A DNA stretch of 64,000 nt from Parapontixanthobacter sp963736595 (GCA_963736595.1 CAVTPG010000005.1:62001-126000), one strand, 5' to 3'; counted from the stretch's first letter, positions 10,003 through 18,773 are shown. The notes: a model not told the origin generated them from the sequence alone. Numbers and translations: made by a program.

Positions 10003-10698
10003 TTAACCACCTTCGATTTCGGTCAAGTCCATTTTCAGGCCCGGCCCATGCGTCGAAGTCAGAGATACCTTTTTCAGATACTTGCCTTTTCCGCCAGTTG
10101 GCTTGGCCTTCATGATGGCATCCGTCATCGCTTTGAAATTGGCTTTGATGTCGTCATCTTTAAAGCTCATCTTGCCGATAGCCGAGTGGATGATACCCAT
10201 TTTCTCAACCCGGAATTCAACCTGTCCGCCCTTGGCGTCCTTAACGGCCTGTTCCACATTCGGCGTAACCGTGCCCAGTTTCGGGTTCGGCATCAGGCCC
10301 TTGGGACCAAGCACTTTACCCAACCGGCCCACAACGCTCATCATATCGGGCGTTGCGATCACGCGGTCATAGTCGAGATTACCGGCCTGCATATCTTCCA
10401 TCAGGTCTTCAGCGCCAACCTTGTCAGCACCTGCGGCAGTTGCCTTATCGGCATTGTCACCGCGAGCGAACACGGCAACTTTGACGTCTTTACCAGTGCC
10501 CGATGGCAGCGAAACCATGCCGCGCACCATCTGATCGGCGTGCCGTGGATCGACACCCAAATTCATGGCGATTTCAACCGTCTCGTCGAATTTCTTGCTG
10601 GCGTGCTCGCGCAATGTCGCAATCGCTTCGTCCACGCCATACAGCTTTTCATTGTCCAGCTCTGCGCGGACTTTCTGCGTTTTTGTCAGTTTAACCAT
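10003..10698 (-). CDS. rplA: 50S ribosomal protein L1
   Basis: The 231-residue protein begins MVKLTKTQK at 10698 and carries L1 landmarks: DETVEIAMNLGVDPRHADQMVRG, the VFARGDNADKA segment, and GKVLGPKGLMPNPKLGT. L1 binds 23S rRNA at the L1 stalk and helps release deacylated tRNA; in many bacteria it also represses its own operon. A longer frame upstream overlaps rplK and is not used. The start lies four bases after the rplK stop codon, so the two are one transcript, closed by the terminator at 9858-9903. Confidence 0.98.
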   Translation of the reverse strand: MVKLTKTQKVRAELDNEKLYGVDEAIATLREHASKKFDETVEIAMNLGVDPRHADQMVRGMVSLPSGTGKDVKVAVFARGDNADKATAAGADKVGAEDLMEDMQAGNLDYDRVIATPDMMSVVGRLGKVLGPKGLMPNPKLGTVTPNVEQAVKDAKGGQVEFRVEKMGIIHSAIGKMSFKDDDIKANFKAMTDAIMKAKPTGGKGKYLKKVSLTSTHGPGLKMDLTEIEGG

Positions 10699-10702
10699 CG
10701 GT

Positions 10703-11134
10703 TCAGCCCTCCACCACTTCAAGGCCCATCGAACGCACGGAGCCTTCGATGATCTTCATGGCCTGATCGACATCATTCGCGTTCAAATCGGCCATTTTTG
10801 CTTCGGCAATTTCCTTGACCTGGCTGCGCTTGATCGAGCCTGCGACGACTTTGCCGGGTTCTTTCGAACCGGATTTCAGCTTCGTCGCTTTCTTGATGTA
10901 ATAGCTGGCGGGCGGCGTTTTCGTCGTGAATGTGAACGAGCGATCGGCAAAGACCGTGATGGTCGTCGGGATCGGAGCGTTCTTTTCCAAATCCTGCGTC
11001 GCGGCGTTGAACGCCTTGCAGAATTCCATGATGTTTACGCCGCGCTGACCCAGAGCCGGGCCAATTGGCGGAGAGGGATTGGCGGTGCCGGCGGGCACCT
11101 GCAACTTGATATAACCTTCGATTTTCTTGGCCAT
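10703..11134 (-). CDS. rplK: 50S ribosomal protein L11
   Basis: The 143-residue protein has the full L11 pattern: MAKKIEGYIKLQVPAG, the proline-rich NPSPPIGPALGQRGVN, MEFCKAFN, and a C-terminal RNA-binding domain. L11 forms the GTPase-associated centre on 23S rRNA and is needed for the stringent response through RelA-type enzymes. A strong ribosome binding site (AAAGGAGG) precedes the start. It is normally directly behind nusG, but here about 5 kb of foreign-looking genes separate nusG from rplK, so rplK-rplA must have its own promoter. Confidence 0.98.
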   Translation of the reverse strand: MAKKIEGYIKLQVPAGTANPSPPIGPALGQRGVNIMEFCKAFNAATQDLEKNAPIPTTITVFADRSFTFTTKTPPASYYIKKATKLKSGSKEPGKVVAGSIKRSQVKEIAEAKMADLNANDVDQAMKIIEGSVRSMGLEVVEG

Positions 11135-11319
11135 GATGGCCTCCTTTCACACTGTCGGCGGCGGGCAATGTGCCCAGACACCTCATGTTAAGCGGTCAGA
11201 CAGCTTGTTTTACCAAGCCTCCCGCGTTCCCGAATTCGGGATTTCTCTTGTATGAGAAGTCCGCGCACATAGCGTTTTGGTGCGCAAATGCAATGGATTT
11301 GTGCAGGGATGATTCCGAC
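11135..11319 (-). promoter_or_regulatory. rplK upstream region with a 12-base palindrome
   Basis: This 185-base gap separates the GT-C gene from rplK, both read on the minus strand. It contains the perfect palindrome CCCGAATTCGGG (11229-11240) and an inverted TTCTC/GAGAA pair just upstream. No T-run follows the palindrome, so it does not look like a terminator and reading through from the GT-C gene is possible. The rplK promoter must lie here if the operon is independent, but I could not pick a convincing -35/-10 pair. Confidence 0.35.
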
Positions 11320-12849
11320 TTATGGTTCAGATGGTGTAGATGAGACCTTGCTGAATCTATCACGACATTGGTTCTGCCAGACCGAATAATTGTATGTTTC
11401 GCCAACTTTGCGATAGCACCGCCATATAACCGAAAACCTTTCATCAATTCTCAGAAATGGCAAATATTCAAATGTATCTGATTCGAAGTAGGATTTGTTG
11501 TCTCGCTCATCTATGAATACTGTTTCGGGGCGGAGTTTTTCAATGTCATCAATTACGTTAACGCGCGCTTTCAATAAAACTTCTCGCAATTCCGCGCATT
11601 CATTGGGATCACAATCATCATTTTCCAAGCGATTGTAAGCACCGGGAATGAGCCATTGCACTGGATAGCGGCTCGTCCAATTTCCCGATACGTTGTTAAT
11701 GAACGGGAATGAAGCCGACACATTGCTACTCAACACCAAGATATTGGTATTCGGTGCTTTCACAAAACTCTCGAAGGCATTTGGCATTTGCTGCTGATAA
11801 GGGCCGCGGGCAATTTGCGGGCCGAGAGTAAACAGGATCGGCAAAATAAGAAGAACCAGCTTCATCGGCGACATTTGCTTGTTTTGATGAAGATTTAAAA
11901 GCGCACAAGAGGAGGCTAAAATAACAAGGCCCGACGCCGGTAGAATTTGGTAGTTCCATCCCTTAAATTGCAGCAAATATGATATAATACCGCCTATTGC
12001 GCCGGCAGCCAAGATAAGAGTAGCATCGTCTATCCACGCGCGATATATAATCACAAGCATGCCAAGAGTGGCCAGCGCTACAATTTCTGGCCGCGCCCAA
12101 ACGACTGTGGGATTGGCTTCGTAAGAGACGTACACCAATTGCGCTGTTGGGACGACCTCGCTCACATATGCTGGATGCACAACCACAATGAATACTAGGT
12201 AGGCAAGCAGTCCCGCTCCAAGCGTCCAATTCGTCGGCGAAAAGACTTCGCCAAGCTGTTTCTGACGGACAAGACGCATCAGTACCATTGCCGCTGGAAT
12301 AGCCAGGAAATACGGCTTTAGCGCGAAGCCTAACAAAGCGAATGCTGCCACGGCGCATTGCTCGGCCAATTTGAGCGCAGAACTGCGGTCTCGAAACGCC
12401 ATGTGTATCGAATAGGGTAGTGCAAAAATCAGCAGAAAATGCTCTCGCTGACCAAATTCTGAAATTGGCAAGATGAATAGTAGGACCAGAATGGCCGCGA
12501 AGAAACCAATTGTTTTCGCAGTCGAAAAAGCAGCTAAATTTATCAGCCGCAGACACCATAGAGCTGATATCCCTGCCAAGCTTATGAGATACAGCAAGTA
12601 TGTTGTTGTCGGATTGGCCCCGAATGCCTTGGAAATATACAGCGACGGAGTCGTCAGATAAAAAGCCAGTGGCGGATTAATCTCGTAAATGTCGGAATAA
12701 AGCTCCGCCCCACCGATAAATTTCTGCGTGGCTATTAAGTACCAGCTGGCATCGTGTGAAAGATCATGCTGCGGGTAAAACAGGGCGCTTGCCACAACTA
12801 GCAACGCCAAGCTTGCCAGACATAATATATTGGCTCGTTGTGCAGTCAT
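11320..12849 (-). CDS. GT-C fold membrane glycosyltransferase, GtrC-like partner of a three-component glycosylation system
   Basis: This 509-residue integral membrane protein has about ten hydrophobic helices in the first 350 residues and a soluble C-terminal part. The first loop contains LSHDASWYLIATQKFI and YSDIYEINPPLAFYL, matching the acidic catalytic loop and proline motif of GT-C (ArnT/PMT-like) transferases that use polyprenyl-phosphate sugars in the periplasm. It is divergent from a gtrB-methyltransferase-gtrA set and is probably the final transferase of that system. The gene is clearly AT-richer than its surroundings, suggesting transfer. The acceptor (O-antigen, lipid A or another glycan) is unknown. 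Confidence 0.7.
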   Translation of the reverse strand: MTAQRANILCLASLALLVVASALFYPQHDLSHDASWYLIATQKFIGGAELYSDIYEINPPLAFYLTTPSLYISKAFGANPTTTYLLYLISLAGISALWCLRLINLAAFSTAKTIGFFAAILVLLFILPISEFGQREHFLLIFALPYSIHMAFRDRSSALKLAEQCAVAAFALLGFALKPYFLAIPAAMVLMRLVRQKQLGEVFSPTNWTLGAGLLAYLVFIVVVHPAYVSEVVPTAQLVYVSYEANPTVVWARPEIVALATLGMLVIIYRAWIDDATLILAAGAIGGIISYLLQFKGWNYQILPASGLVILASSCALLNLHQNKQMSPMKLVLLILPILFTLGPQIARGPYQQQMPNAFESFVKAPNTNILVLSSNVSASFPFINNVSGNWTSRYPVQWLIPGAYNRLENDDCDPNECAELREVLLKARVNVIDDIEKLRPETVFIDERDNKSYFESDTFEYLPFLRIDERFSVIWRCYRKVGETYNYSVWQNQCRDRFSKVSSTPSEP

Positions 12850-12972
12850 TATTGCTCCGATGAGCCCTCATCTGCGGCAAATCGGTTAAATAGATATTAA
12901 CGAAGTTCGGTAAGGAAGTGGCGAACCTATCCCGGCGCATATTGAAGCGCCATCCGCCGGAGCCATTACTAA

Positions 12973-13962
12973 ATGCTTGAACATCAGGACTTTGCTAAAC
13001 AGCTTGCGGAGCAAGCCAAAGACTCGATTTCGATCATTGTGCCCGTTCTAAATGAGCAGGCGAATATCGCATGCTTTATCGAGGCTCTGGACGCGGTCAT
13101 TGCAACCGCTTGGCCTACAGCGCCAAATCGACCTTCGTTCGAACTGATCTTTGTCGATGATGGCAGCACCGATGAGACAGCTTTTGTAGTTCGTGAAATT
13201 TGCCGCATTGATCGGCGTGTGAGGCTTGTCAGCTTGTCGCGTAATTTTGGAAAAGAAGCGGCGCTTAGCGCAGGAATGGCAGCCAGTTCGGGCGACGCCA
13301 TTATCCCGATGGATGTCGACTTACAGGATCCACCCGAATTGATCGTCGATATGATCGCGAAATGGCGATCAGGAACGAAAATCGTAAACGCCAAGCGCGT
13401 AGATCGCAGCAGCGATGGCTTCATAAAACGGTCCAGCTCACGATTATTTTACAGATTGGTCAATACGCTGGCTGACCGCCCGATTGACAATGATGTCGGT
13501 GATTATCGCCTGCTTGATCGCGATGCCGTCGATGTTTTGAACAGAATGACCGAGCAATCACGCTTCAACAAAGGCTTGTTCTCGTGGATCGGCTTCACCA
13601 GCGAGACAATCGAATATACCCGGCCCGCTCGCGAATTGGGCAAGAGCAAATGGAAGCCATCGGCATTAATGAATTTGGCGCTTGATGGTATCACATCCAC
13701 CACAACATTCCCGTTGCGTATATGGACTCTAATAGGCGCGAGCATAGCAACCCTCGCTTTTCTGTACGCTGCGGTGATTATCGCTTACACGATAGTCACA
13801 GGTGGTGATGCGCCAGGCTATGCCTCGATTATGGTCGCCGTCCTGTTTCTCGGCGGATTAAATTTGCTTAGTCTTGGTCTGATGGGCGAATATATTGGGC
13901 GTATTGCCATACAAGTGCGCAACCGGCCCTTATACGTCGTGTCGTCGAAGGAGGGGTTCTAG
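12973..13962 (+). CDS. gtrB: GtrB/ArnC-like polyprenyl-phosphate glycosyltransferase
   Basis: The 329-residue protein is a family 2 glycosyltransferase of the DPM1/GtrB type: SISIIVPVLNEQANI at the start, FVDDGSTDET, LSRNFGKEAALSAGM, and the DxD-like MDVDLQDPPELI. Two or more C-terminal membrane helices follow (residues 238-305). Such enzymes transfer a nucleotide-activated sugar to undecaprenyl phosphate on the cytoplasmic side. The stop codon overlaps by one base the GTG of the methyltransferase gene. Together with GtrA and a GT-C protein it makes a complete sugar-modification module. Confidence 0.88.
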   Translation: MLEHQDFAKQLAEQAKDSISIIVPVLNEQANIACFIEALDAVIATAWPTAPNRPSFELIFVDDGSTDETAFVVREICRIDRRVRLVSLSRNFGKEAALSAGMAASSGDAIIPMDVDLQDPPELIVDMIAKWRSGTKIVNAKRVDRSSDGFIKRSSSRLFYRLVNTLADRPIDNDVGDYRLLDRDAVDVLNRMTEQSRFNKGLFSWIGFTSETIEYTRPARELGKSKWKPSALMNLALDGITSTTTFPLRIWTLIGASIATLAFLYAAVIIAYTIVTGGDAPGYASIMVAVLFLGGLNLLSLGLMGEYIGRIAIQVRNRPLYVVSSKEGF

Positions 13963-14693
13963 TGGACACCGCTGCTTTTCAGTCGCTTCGCGATAATCAG
14001 CAGAACCATTGGTGGTTTCGCGGTCGGCGGAAAATTGTCAGCAAACTGATTGCCGATAACATTCGCTTGCCAGAGGATGCTGAAATATTGGAAGCTGGGT
14101 GTGGCTACGGCGGTAATCTCGATATGCTGAGCGAATTTGGACAAGTGCAGGCCTTCGAGTTTTCCGAGCAAGCCCTGTCGCACGTTCAGCAGACAACATC
14201 GCACAATATTGCGTGGGGCAAACTTCCCGAACGCATCGGATTTGGCGATCGCCGCTTTGATCTGATTGCGTTGCTTGATGTGCTCGAACATATTAGCGAA
14301 GATACCAAAACTCTGGCGACTTTAGGGCAGAGACTAACCGCTGACGGTCGCATTGTGCTAACCGTACCGGCCTTGCCTTGGTTATGGTCGGAACATGATG
14401 TGCTACATCACCATCATCGTCGCTATACCAAAAAGCTTTTATCGCATCGCATCCAAGAAGCTGGCCTTAAGACTGTAAAAGTCGGATACTTCAACACGCT
14501 GCTTTTCCCTTTGGCCGTAGCCCAAAGAGGATTAGCCAAGTGTGGAATCGCAGTGAATTCTGATAAGGAACCGCCTTCACCGTGGCTCAATATGGCTTTG
14601 ACTACTATCTTTTCGAAAGAAGCGTCTTTAGTCAATCATGTACGTTTGCCAATCGGCCTGTCGCTTTTCGCGATTATACAAAAAGGCAGGTAG
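13962..14693 (+). CDS. Class I SAM-dependent methyltransferase
   Basis: The 243-residue protein shows the SAM-binding glycine loop (ILEAGCGYGGNL), the acidic motif ending beta strand 4 (FDLIALLDVLEHI) and a post-motif stretch (GRIVLTVPALPWLWSEHD) typical of the Methyltransf_11/23 group seen in polysaccharide and lipid-sugar loci. It starts at GTG 13962, sharing one base with the gtrB stop codon, so translation is coupled. In this position it may methylate the sugar or lipid intermediate of the neighbouring glycosylation system, but this is inferred from context only. Confidence 0.8.
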   Translation: MDTAAFQSLRDNQQNHWWFRGRRKIVSKLIADNIRLPEDAEILEAGCGYGGNLDMLSEFGQVQAFEFSEQALSHVQQTTSHNIAWGKLPERIGFGDRRFDLIALLDVLEHISEDTKTLATLGQRLTADGRIVLTVPALPWLWSEHDVLHHHHRRYTKKLLSHRIQEAGLKTVKVGYFNTLLFPLAVAQRGLAKCGIAVNSDKEPPSPWLNMALTTIFSKEASLVNHVRLPIGLSLFAIIQKGR

Positions 14694-14697
14694 TGCT

Positions 14698-15099
14698 TTG
14701 CCGTTAATTCGCCAATTGACATCGTTCAGCCTTATTGGAATTAGCGCTACGTTTGCCCATGTTGCGCTTGCTTATGTTTTAATGGAAAGTGCAAAGGTTG
14801 ATCTATTCTTGGCAAACCTAATGGGTGCTGGATGCGCTTATCTTGTCTCGTTTATCGGCAATGTTACACTGACATTTAGCGCCAGATCAAATTTAGCTTT
14901 GGCGGCTGCAAAATACGGTCTGGTGTCGCTATTCAGTGCCTGCCTGTCCAGCATCATACTTTTCGCGACGACCAAACTAGGATTGCCTAATTACGCTTAT
15001 GTGTTTCTTGTCCTGTTATTCATTCCGCCGATGACATTTGCGCTGGCTAAATGGTGGGTTTTTCGAAAATGTGACAGCCACTCTAACCACAGCGCTTAG
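14698..15099 (+). CDS. gtrA: GtrA family membrane protein (polyprenyl-phosphate sugar flippase)
   Basis: The 133-residue protein has four predicted helices and the family signature of GtrA (LIRQLTSFSLIGISATFAH, NLMGAGCAYLVSFIGN, ending in KWWVFRK). GtrA proteins are thought to flip undecaprenyl-phosphate-linked sugars. I chose TTG 14698 as the start: it follows an AGGCAGG ribosome binding site, lies five bases after the methyltransferase stop codon and gives the normal GtrA length. The longer frame from 14638 would overlap the methyltransferase gene. It closes the gtrB-methyltransferase-gtrA operon. Confidence 0.85.
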   Translation: MPLIRQLTSFSLIGISATFAHVALAYVLMESAKVDLFLANLMGAGCAYLVSFIGNVTLTFSARSNLALAAAKYGLVSLFSACLSSIILFATTKLGLPNYAYVFLVLLFIPPMTFALAKWWVFRKCDSHSNHSA

Positions 15100-15124
15100 C
15101 TTTAACAGCAATTCGAACTCATCA

Positions 15125-15150
15125 GGAACCAACCGGACCCTTCGCGCGTC
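15125..15150 (+). promoter_or_regulatory. Weak EcfG-like promoter match upstream of the Crp/Fnr gene
   Basis: The motif GGAAC is followed after 17 bases by CGTC, close to the GGAAC-N16/17-CGTT element of the alphaproteobacterial general stress sigma factor EcfG but with the last base different. The Crp/Fnr gene starts 140 bases downstream; a 34-codon frame (15157-15261) lies in between, but I see no evidence that it is translated. Confidence 0.25.
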
Positions 15151-15289
15151 GAACAAATGTTACAAACGAGGCTGATGGCGGCGGTCGCTGAAGGCTACTC
15201 GGTAATCTGCTTTCCGGTCGATCAGCGGCGCGGATGGTCGCCAACGAAGTTTCTTCTGTGACGCTTCTTTTAAGGCCTAGGATGCTGCC

Positions 15290-16090
15290 ATGTCAGACAC
15301 GATCCAGAAATCCGCGCAGAACCTCTCTGAAACACAAGTTCAATCAATCTCGCAGCGCGCCGATGATACCGATACAGCTTCTGCGCTGGCCATGCGGCTG
15401 GCCCATCACCATGAACGCCCGCCCAGCGATTTCAGCGATTTGCCGTGGGACGACAAGCAATTGGTGACGAAGCCACGCGGCGATGTACTGTATCGCGAAG
15501 GCGGAGATGAGCGGCATCTGTATATTCTGGAAAGCGGCTGGGCGATTGGCTGGGTCGCCTTGCGCCATGCCCGCCGCTTCATCCACCGCATTTATCAGCG
15601 AGGCGACATCATCGGGCTGGAGGATATCAACTGGTCCTATGCCACGACGACCGTAGAGGCGCTGGAGGATATCAGCACTATCCGCATCCACAAGACCGGC
15701 CTCAGTCAAGCGATCCGCGACGAGGCACGCTATGGCACGGCGTTGCTGGGCATTGCGATGCTGGATCAAGTGATTGCGATGGACCGCGCACGCTCAAACA
15801 GCCGCTCTTATGGTGCCGGAAGGCTGGCGCATCTGCTGTTACAGGTCGAGGCGCGCTCGCAAGTCACCGGCGATGTTAAGAATGGCGCGTTTCTGTTTCC
15901 GCTGGCGCAATACCAGATCGCCGATGCGCTGGGCCTGACGCCTATTCACACCAACCGTTCGGTGCAGCAACTCTTGCAAGGCGGGTTGATATCGCGGGAC
16001 AAGAAAATGTACCGGATCGAAGATCGTCAGGCGATGGAAGATCTGGCCGAGTTTACCAATCGCTACGTGGTGACGCACAAGCTGGGGTAA
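15290..16090 (+). CDS. Crp/Fnr family transcriptional regulator
   Basis: The 266-residue protein has a cyclic-nucleotide-binding-like beta roll (DVLYREGGDERHLYILESGWA, QRGDIIGLEDI) and a C-terminal winged helix of the Crp_2 type (YQIADALGLTPIHTNRSVQQLLQGG). The FNR iron-sulfur cysteines are absent, so it is not an oxygen-sensing FNR; the ligand is unknown. It sits between the glycosylation cassette and the end of nusG and points toward nusG, ending about 107 bases from it. Such regulators are numerous in sphingomonads and often control stress, redox or respiratory genes. Confidence 0.88.
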   Translation: MSDTIQKSAQNLSETQVQSISQRADDTDTASALAMRLAHHHERPPSDFSDLPWDDKQLVTKPRGDVLYREGGDERHLYILESGWAIGWVALRHARRFIHRIYQRGDIIGLEDINWSYATTTVEALEDISTIRIHKTGLSQAIRDEARYGTALLGIAMLDQVIAMDRARSNSRSYGAGRLAHLLLQVEARSQVTGDVKNGAFLFPLAQYQIADALGLTPIHTNRSVQQLLQGGLISRDKKMYRIEDRQAMEDLAEFTNRYVVTHKLG

Positions 16091-16113
16091 TGCACCCCGC
16101 GCTGCGCAGCTTC

Positions 16114-16145
16114 AGGCGTGTAGGCGTGTAGGCGTGTAGGCGTGA
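16114..16145. repeat. Four tandem copies of an 8-base unit
   Basis: The unit AGGCGTGT occurs three times in perfect tandem and a fourth time as AGGCGTGA, in the 107-base gap between the convergent Crp/Fnr and nusG genes. It is non-coding. Such short tandem arrays change copy number by slippage and might vary between strains. Confidence 0.9.
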
Positions 16146-16197
16146 TGCGTCGCGACCTAGGCAGACCCTCGCAACGTGAAGCCTGTCGGCAGCGGTG

Positions 16198-16734
16198 TTA
16201 TTTGACCAGTTCGACTTGCTCGAAGTCCAGCTCGACCGGGGTTGCCCGTCCGAAGATCGACACCGACACTTTGACCTTCGCCTTGTCGAAATCCAGTTCC
16301 TCGACCACGCCGGTAAATGTGTTGAACGGACCGTCCAGCACTTTGACCGAATCGCCGATTTCGTAATCGACGCTGATGTCCTTCTTGGGCGCGGATTTCG
16401 CTTCTTCCACACCGCCGAAATAGCGCGCGGCTTCTTTTTCGGTAATGGCTTGCGGCTTGCTGTTATTGCCTAAGAAGCCGGTGACTTTCGGCGTGTTTTT
16501 GACCAGGTGATAAATGTCATCGGTCATATTCAGCTTGGCCAGTACATAGCCGGGCATGAACTTGCGCTCGGTCTGCACCTTTTTGCCGCGCTTGATCTCG
16601 GTAATGGTTTCAGTCGGAACTTCGACTTCCTCCACCCCTTCGGACAGACCGAGGCGGTTGGCTTCGGACAGGATCGCGTCGCGTACCTTGTTCTCGAACC
16701 CGGAGTAAGCGTGGATGATGTACCAGCGTGCCAT
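16198..16734 (-). CDS. nusG: Transcription termination/antitermination factor NusG
   Basis: The 178-residue protein starts MARWYIIHAYSGFENKV (NGN domain, with PGYVLAKLNM and TPKVTGFLG) and ends with a KOW domain (GDSVKVLDGPFNTFTGVVEELDF). NusG binds RNA polymerase and links it to Rho and to the ribosome. It follows secE by 30 bases on the same strand. In most bacteria rplK comes next, but here the next minus-strand gene is the GT-C transferase, after the Crp/Fnr gene and gtrB-gtrA on the opposite strand. Confidence 0.98.
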   Translation of the reverse strand: MARWYIIHAYSGFENKVRDAILSEANRLGLSEGVEEVEVPTETITEIKRGKKVQTERKFMPGYVLAKLNMTDDIYHLVKNTPKVTGFLGNNSKPQAITEKEAARYFGGVEEAKSAPKKDISVDYEIGDSVKVLDGPFNTFTGVVEELDFDKAKVKVSVSIFGRATPVELDFEQVELVK

Positions 16735-16764
16735 GTAATGTAATGTCCGTATAAACCTGTGAGA

Positions 16765-16959
16765 TCAAGCTAGGGTCAGCAGCCAGGACACGACTGCCCC
16801 GAACACGGTGTCCACGCCCAGAAAGAAGAGCGACAGGATCACCATCATGATAAACACGAAAATCGCCGTGCGGATCGTTTCTTCGCGCGTCGGCCATACG
16901 ACCTTGCCCGCTTCGGTGCGGACCTGGCGGATGAATTCGCCCGGATTGGTTTTGGCCAT
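16765..16959 (-). CDS. secE: Preprotein translocase subunit SecE
   Basis: The 64-residue protein is the short single-helix SecE type: NPGEFIRQVRTEAGKVVWPTREE (the conserved amphipathic segment) followed by one membrane helix (TAIFVFIMMVILSLFFLGVD). SecE holds SecY in the inner-membrane translocon. I start at ATG 16959 because the longer upstream frame has no family-like residues. It is co-transcribed with nusG. Confidence 0.96.
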   Translation of the reverse strand: MAKTNPGEFIRQVRTEAGKVVWPTREETIRTAIFVFIMMVILSLFFLGVDTVFGAVVSWLLTLA

Positions 16960-17021
16960 GATGCGCGTCGCTTTCCCGTAATGCACTTCAAACGTAAACT
17001 GCGTCGTAAAACTCGCTTCTA

Positions 17022-17049
17022 ACATTAGCTTCATGCCGCCCCGGTTCAA
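17022..17049 (-). promoter_or_regulatory. Candidate promoter for secE-nusG
   Basis: On the minus strand TTGAAC is followed after 16 bases by TAATGT, a fair housekeeping -35/-10 pair, leaving a leader of about 55 bases before the secE start at 16959. This fits the need for a promoter here now that the symporter gene separates secE from the tRNA-Trp gene. Confidence 0.4.
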
Positions 17050-17234
17050 GGTCCGGGAGGGCAATTAAAACTTCGATGTCGGAAGACGCTTCGCGCAATA
17101 ATGCTGCAATCCGTTAAAAGCAAGGGCGTAACACCAGCGGGCAAGCTGCGCGGATAAAGGCTGGCTTTCGTGGGCGTTCGCCATTAGCAGTGCGGGCAAT
17201 AATTTAAGAACTACCGCATGAGGGGATGCGTATA

Positions 17235-18773
17235 ATGGCAGCCAGCGAAGCCGGGTCGGTCACTTTGATCGACCGCGTCACGAATATTTCGGATTTTATC
17301 TGGGGTGGCACATGGGACGGCGAAGCCCTTTCCTGGCTGTCGATCGGGGGACAACCGATCCCGCCGATGACCCTGATCCTGCTGGGCATCGGCCTGTGGA
17401 TCATGGTGGGCCTGAAATTCTATCCCATCCGGCAACTTGGCAGCGCGTTCAAGGGTTTGTTCAGCAGCCGCAAAGGCGAAGGCGAGGGAGAGATTTCCCC
17501 ATTTGCCGCGCTTTCCACTGCATTGTCGGGACAAGTGGGCACAGGTAATCTGGCCGGCGTTGCAACCGCAATTGCGCTGGGCGGTCCCGGTGCGATCTTC
17601 TGGATGTGGATCACCGCGCTGGTCGGCATGGCGCTGGCCTTTGCCGAAGGGTCGCTGGCCATTCGCTATCGGGAAAAGACCAGCGACGGCGTCTATCGCG
17701 GCGGCCCAATGAGTTACATTATGATGGGGCTGGGCAAGAAATGGACTTGGCTGGCGATCGTATTCTGCCTTGGCACGCTGGCTTCGGCGCTGGTCACGGG
17801 CAACATGATTCAAGCCAATGCGGTCGCCGACGGCCTCAACGAATTGTTCGGGATCGAGGAATGGATCGGCGGCCTGATCGTCGCGATTGCGGTGTTCATC
17901 GTTATTATCGGCGGGATCAAATCCATCGGTAGCGTCGCGGAAAAGGTCATTCCGTTCATGGCCGGTGCCTATATCGTGATGGCGGTTATCGCGCTGCTGC
18001 TCAACCTGGCCGATATTCCGGCGACCTTCGGCCTGATTTTCTACGGTGCCTTCAACCCGCAAGCGGCCACAGGCGGCTTTGTCGGAGCGGCGATCATGCT
18101 GGCAATTCGGGCCGGTGTGGCGCGCGGCCTGTTCTCGAACGAAGCGGGTCAGGGTTCGACCCCGATCGCTCACGCGGTCGCACAAACCAACGATCCTGAG
18201 CAGCAAGGCCGGATGGCCATGCTCGGCACGTTCATCGATACCATCGTGATTTGTACCATGACTGCGCTCGTCATCCTGACCGTGCAAGGCGACTTCACCG
18301 GCGGCGGGGCGGCAGTGCCCCATGCCTGGAATTCGGACTTGGAAGGCTTTGCGATGACCAGTGGAGCGTTCGCTGCGGCATTCCCGATCGAGATCGCGAG
18401 CATTCCCATCGGCACGCTGATCGCCAGCATCGCATTGATCCTGTTCGTGTTCACGACGCTGCTCACCTGGAGCTATTACGGCGAGCGAGCCATCACCTTC
18501 ATTTACGACCGCATTCCCGGCTCGACGCGCGGCGGCGAAAAGGCGTTGCACATGGTTTGGCGAGTGTTGTGGTGCGTCGTAATTTACCTTGGCAGCTCGC
18601 TCGATCTGACGCTGGTCTGGCGAATGGGCGACATCTCCAACGCGGCGATGGCGCTGCCCAACTTGCTGGCGCTGGCGCTGCTGTCGGGTGTGGTGTTCAA
18701 GCTGGCTCAGGGCGACCGCAAAGCCGGACCGGATCACCATGCCGATACACCGGAAGAGCCGAACGAATATTGA
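17235..18773 (+). CDS. Sodium:alanine symporter family protein (AGCS)
   Basis: The protein (about 512 residues) has some 11 membrane helices and AGCS hallmarks: FAALSTALSGQVGTGNLAGVATAI, the GPGAIFWMWITALVGMA segment, and ARGLFSNEAGQGSTPIAHA. These transporters import alanine or glycine with sodium. I prefer ATG 17235 over ATG 17226 because GAGGGG is then at normal distance. The gene is oriented opposite to the surrounding secE/tRNA-Trp genes, between which it appears inserted, and is followed by a strong terminator. Confidence 0.93.
   Translation: MAASEAGSVTLIDRVTNISDFIWGGTWDGEALSWLSIGGQPIPPMTLILLGIGLWIMVGLKFYPIRQLGSAFKGLFSSRKGEGEGEISPFAALSTALSGQVGTGNLAGVATAIALGGPGAIFWMWITALVGMALAFAEGSLAIRYREKTSDGVYRGGPMSYIMMGLGKKWTWLAIVFCLGTLASALVTGNMIQANAVADGLNELFGIEEWIGGLIVAIAVFIVIIGGIKSIGSVAEKVIPFMAGAYIVMAVIALLLNLADIPATFGLIFYGAFNPQAATGGFVGAAIMLAIRAGVARGLFSNEAGQGSTPIAHAVAQTNDPEQQGRMAMLGTFIDTIVICTMTALVILTVQGDFTGGGAAVPHAWNSDLEGFAMTSGAFAAAFPIEIASIPIGTLIASIALILFVFTTLLTWSYYGERAITFIYDRIPGSTRGGEKALHMVWRVLWCVVIYLGSSLDLTLVWRMGDISNAAMALPNLLALALLSGVVFKLAQGDRKAGPDHHADTPEEPNEY

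Noticed and set aside
9780..10010. A 76-codon minus-strand frame after rplA
   Set aside because: It runs through the terminator hairpin and has a basic low-complexity sequence with no ribosome binding site.
15157..15261. A 34-codon frame upstream of the Crp/Fnr gene
   Set aside because: No clear ribosome binding site and no recognisable sequence; may be part of the leader only.
17211..18740. A 509-codon open frame on the minus strand opposite the alanine symporter
   Set aside because: It is rich in His, Arg, Gln and Asp with no domain, has no ribosome binding site, and mirrors a strong coding gene; it is a shadow frame.
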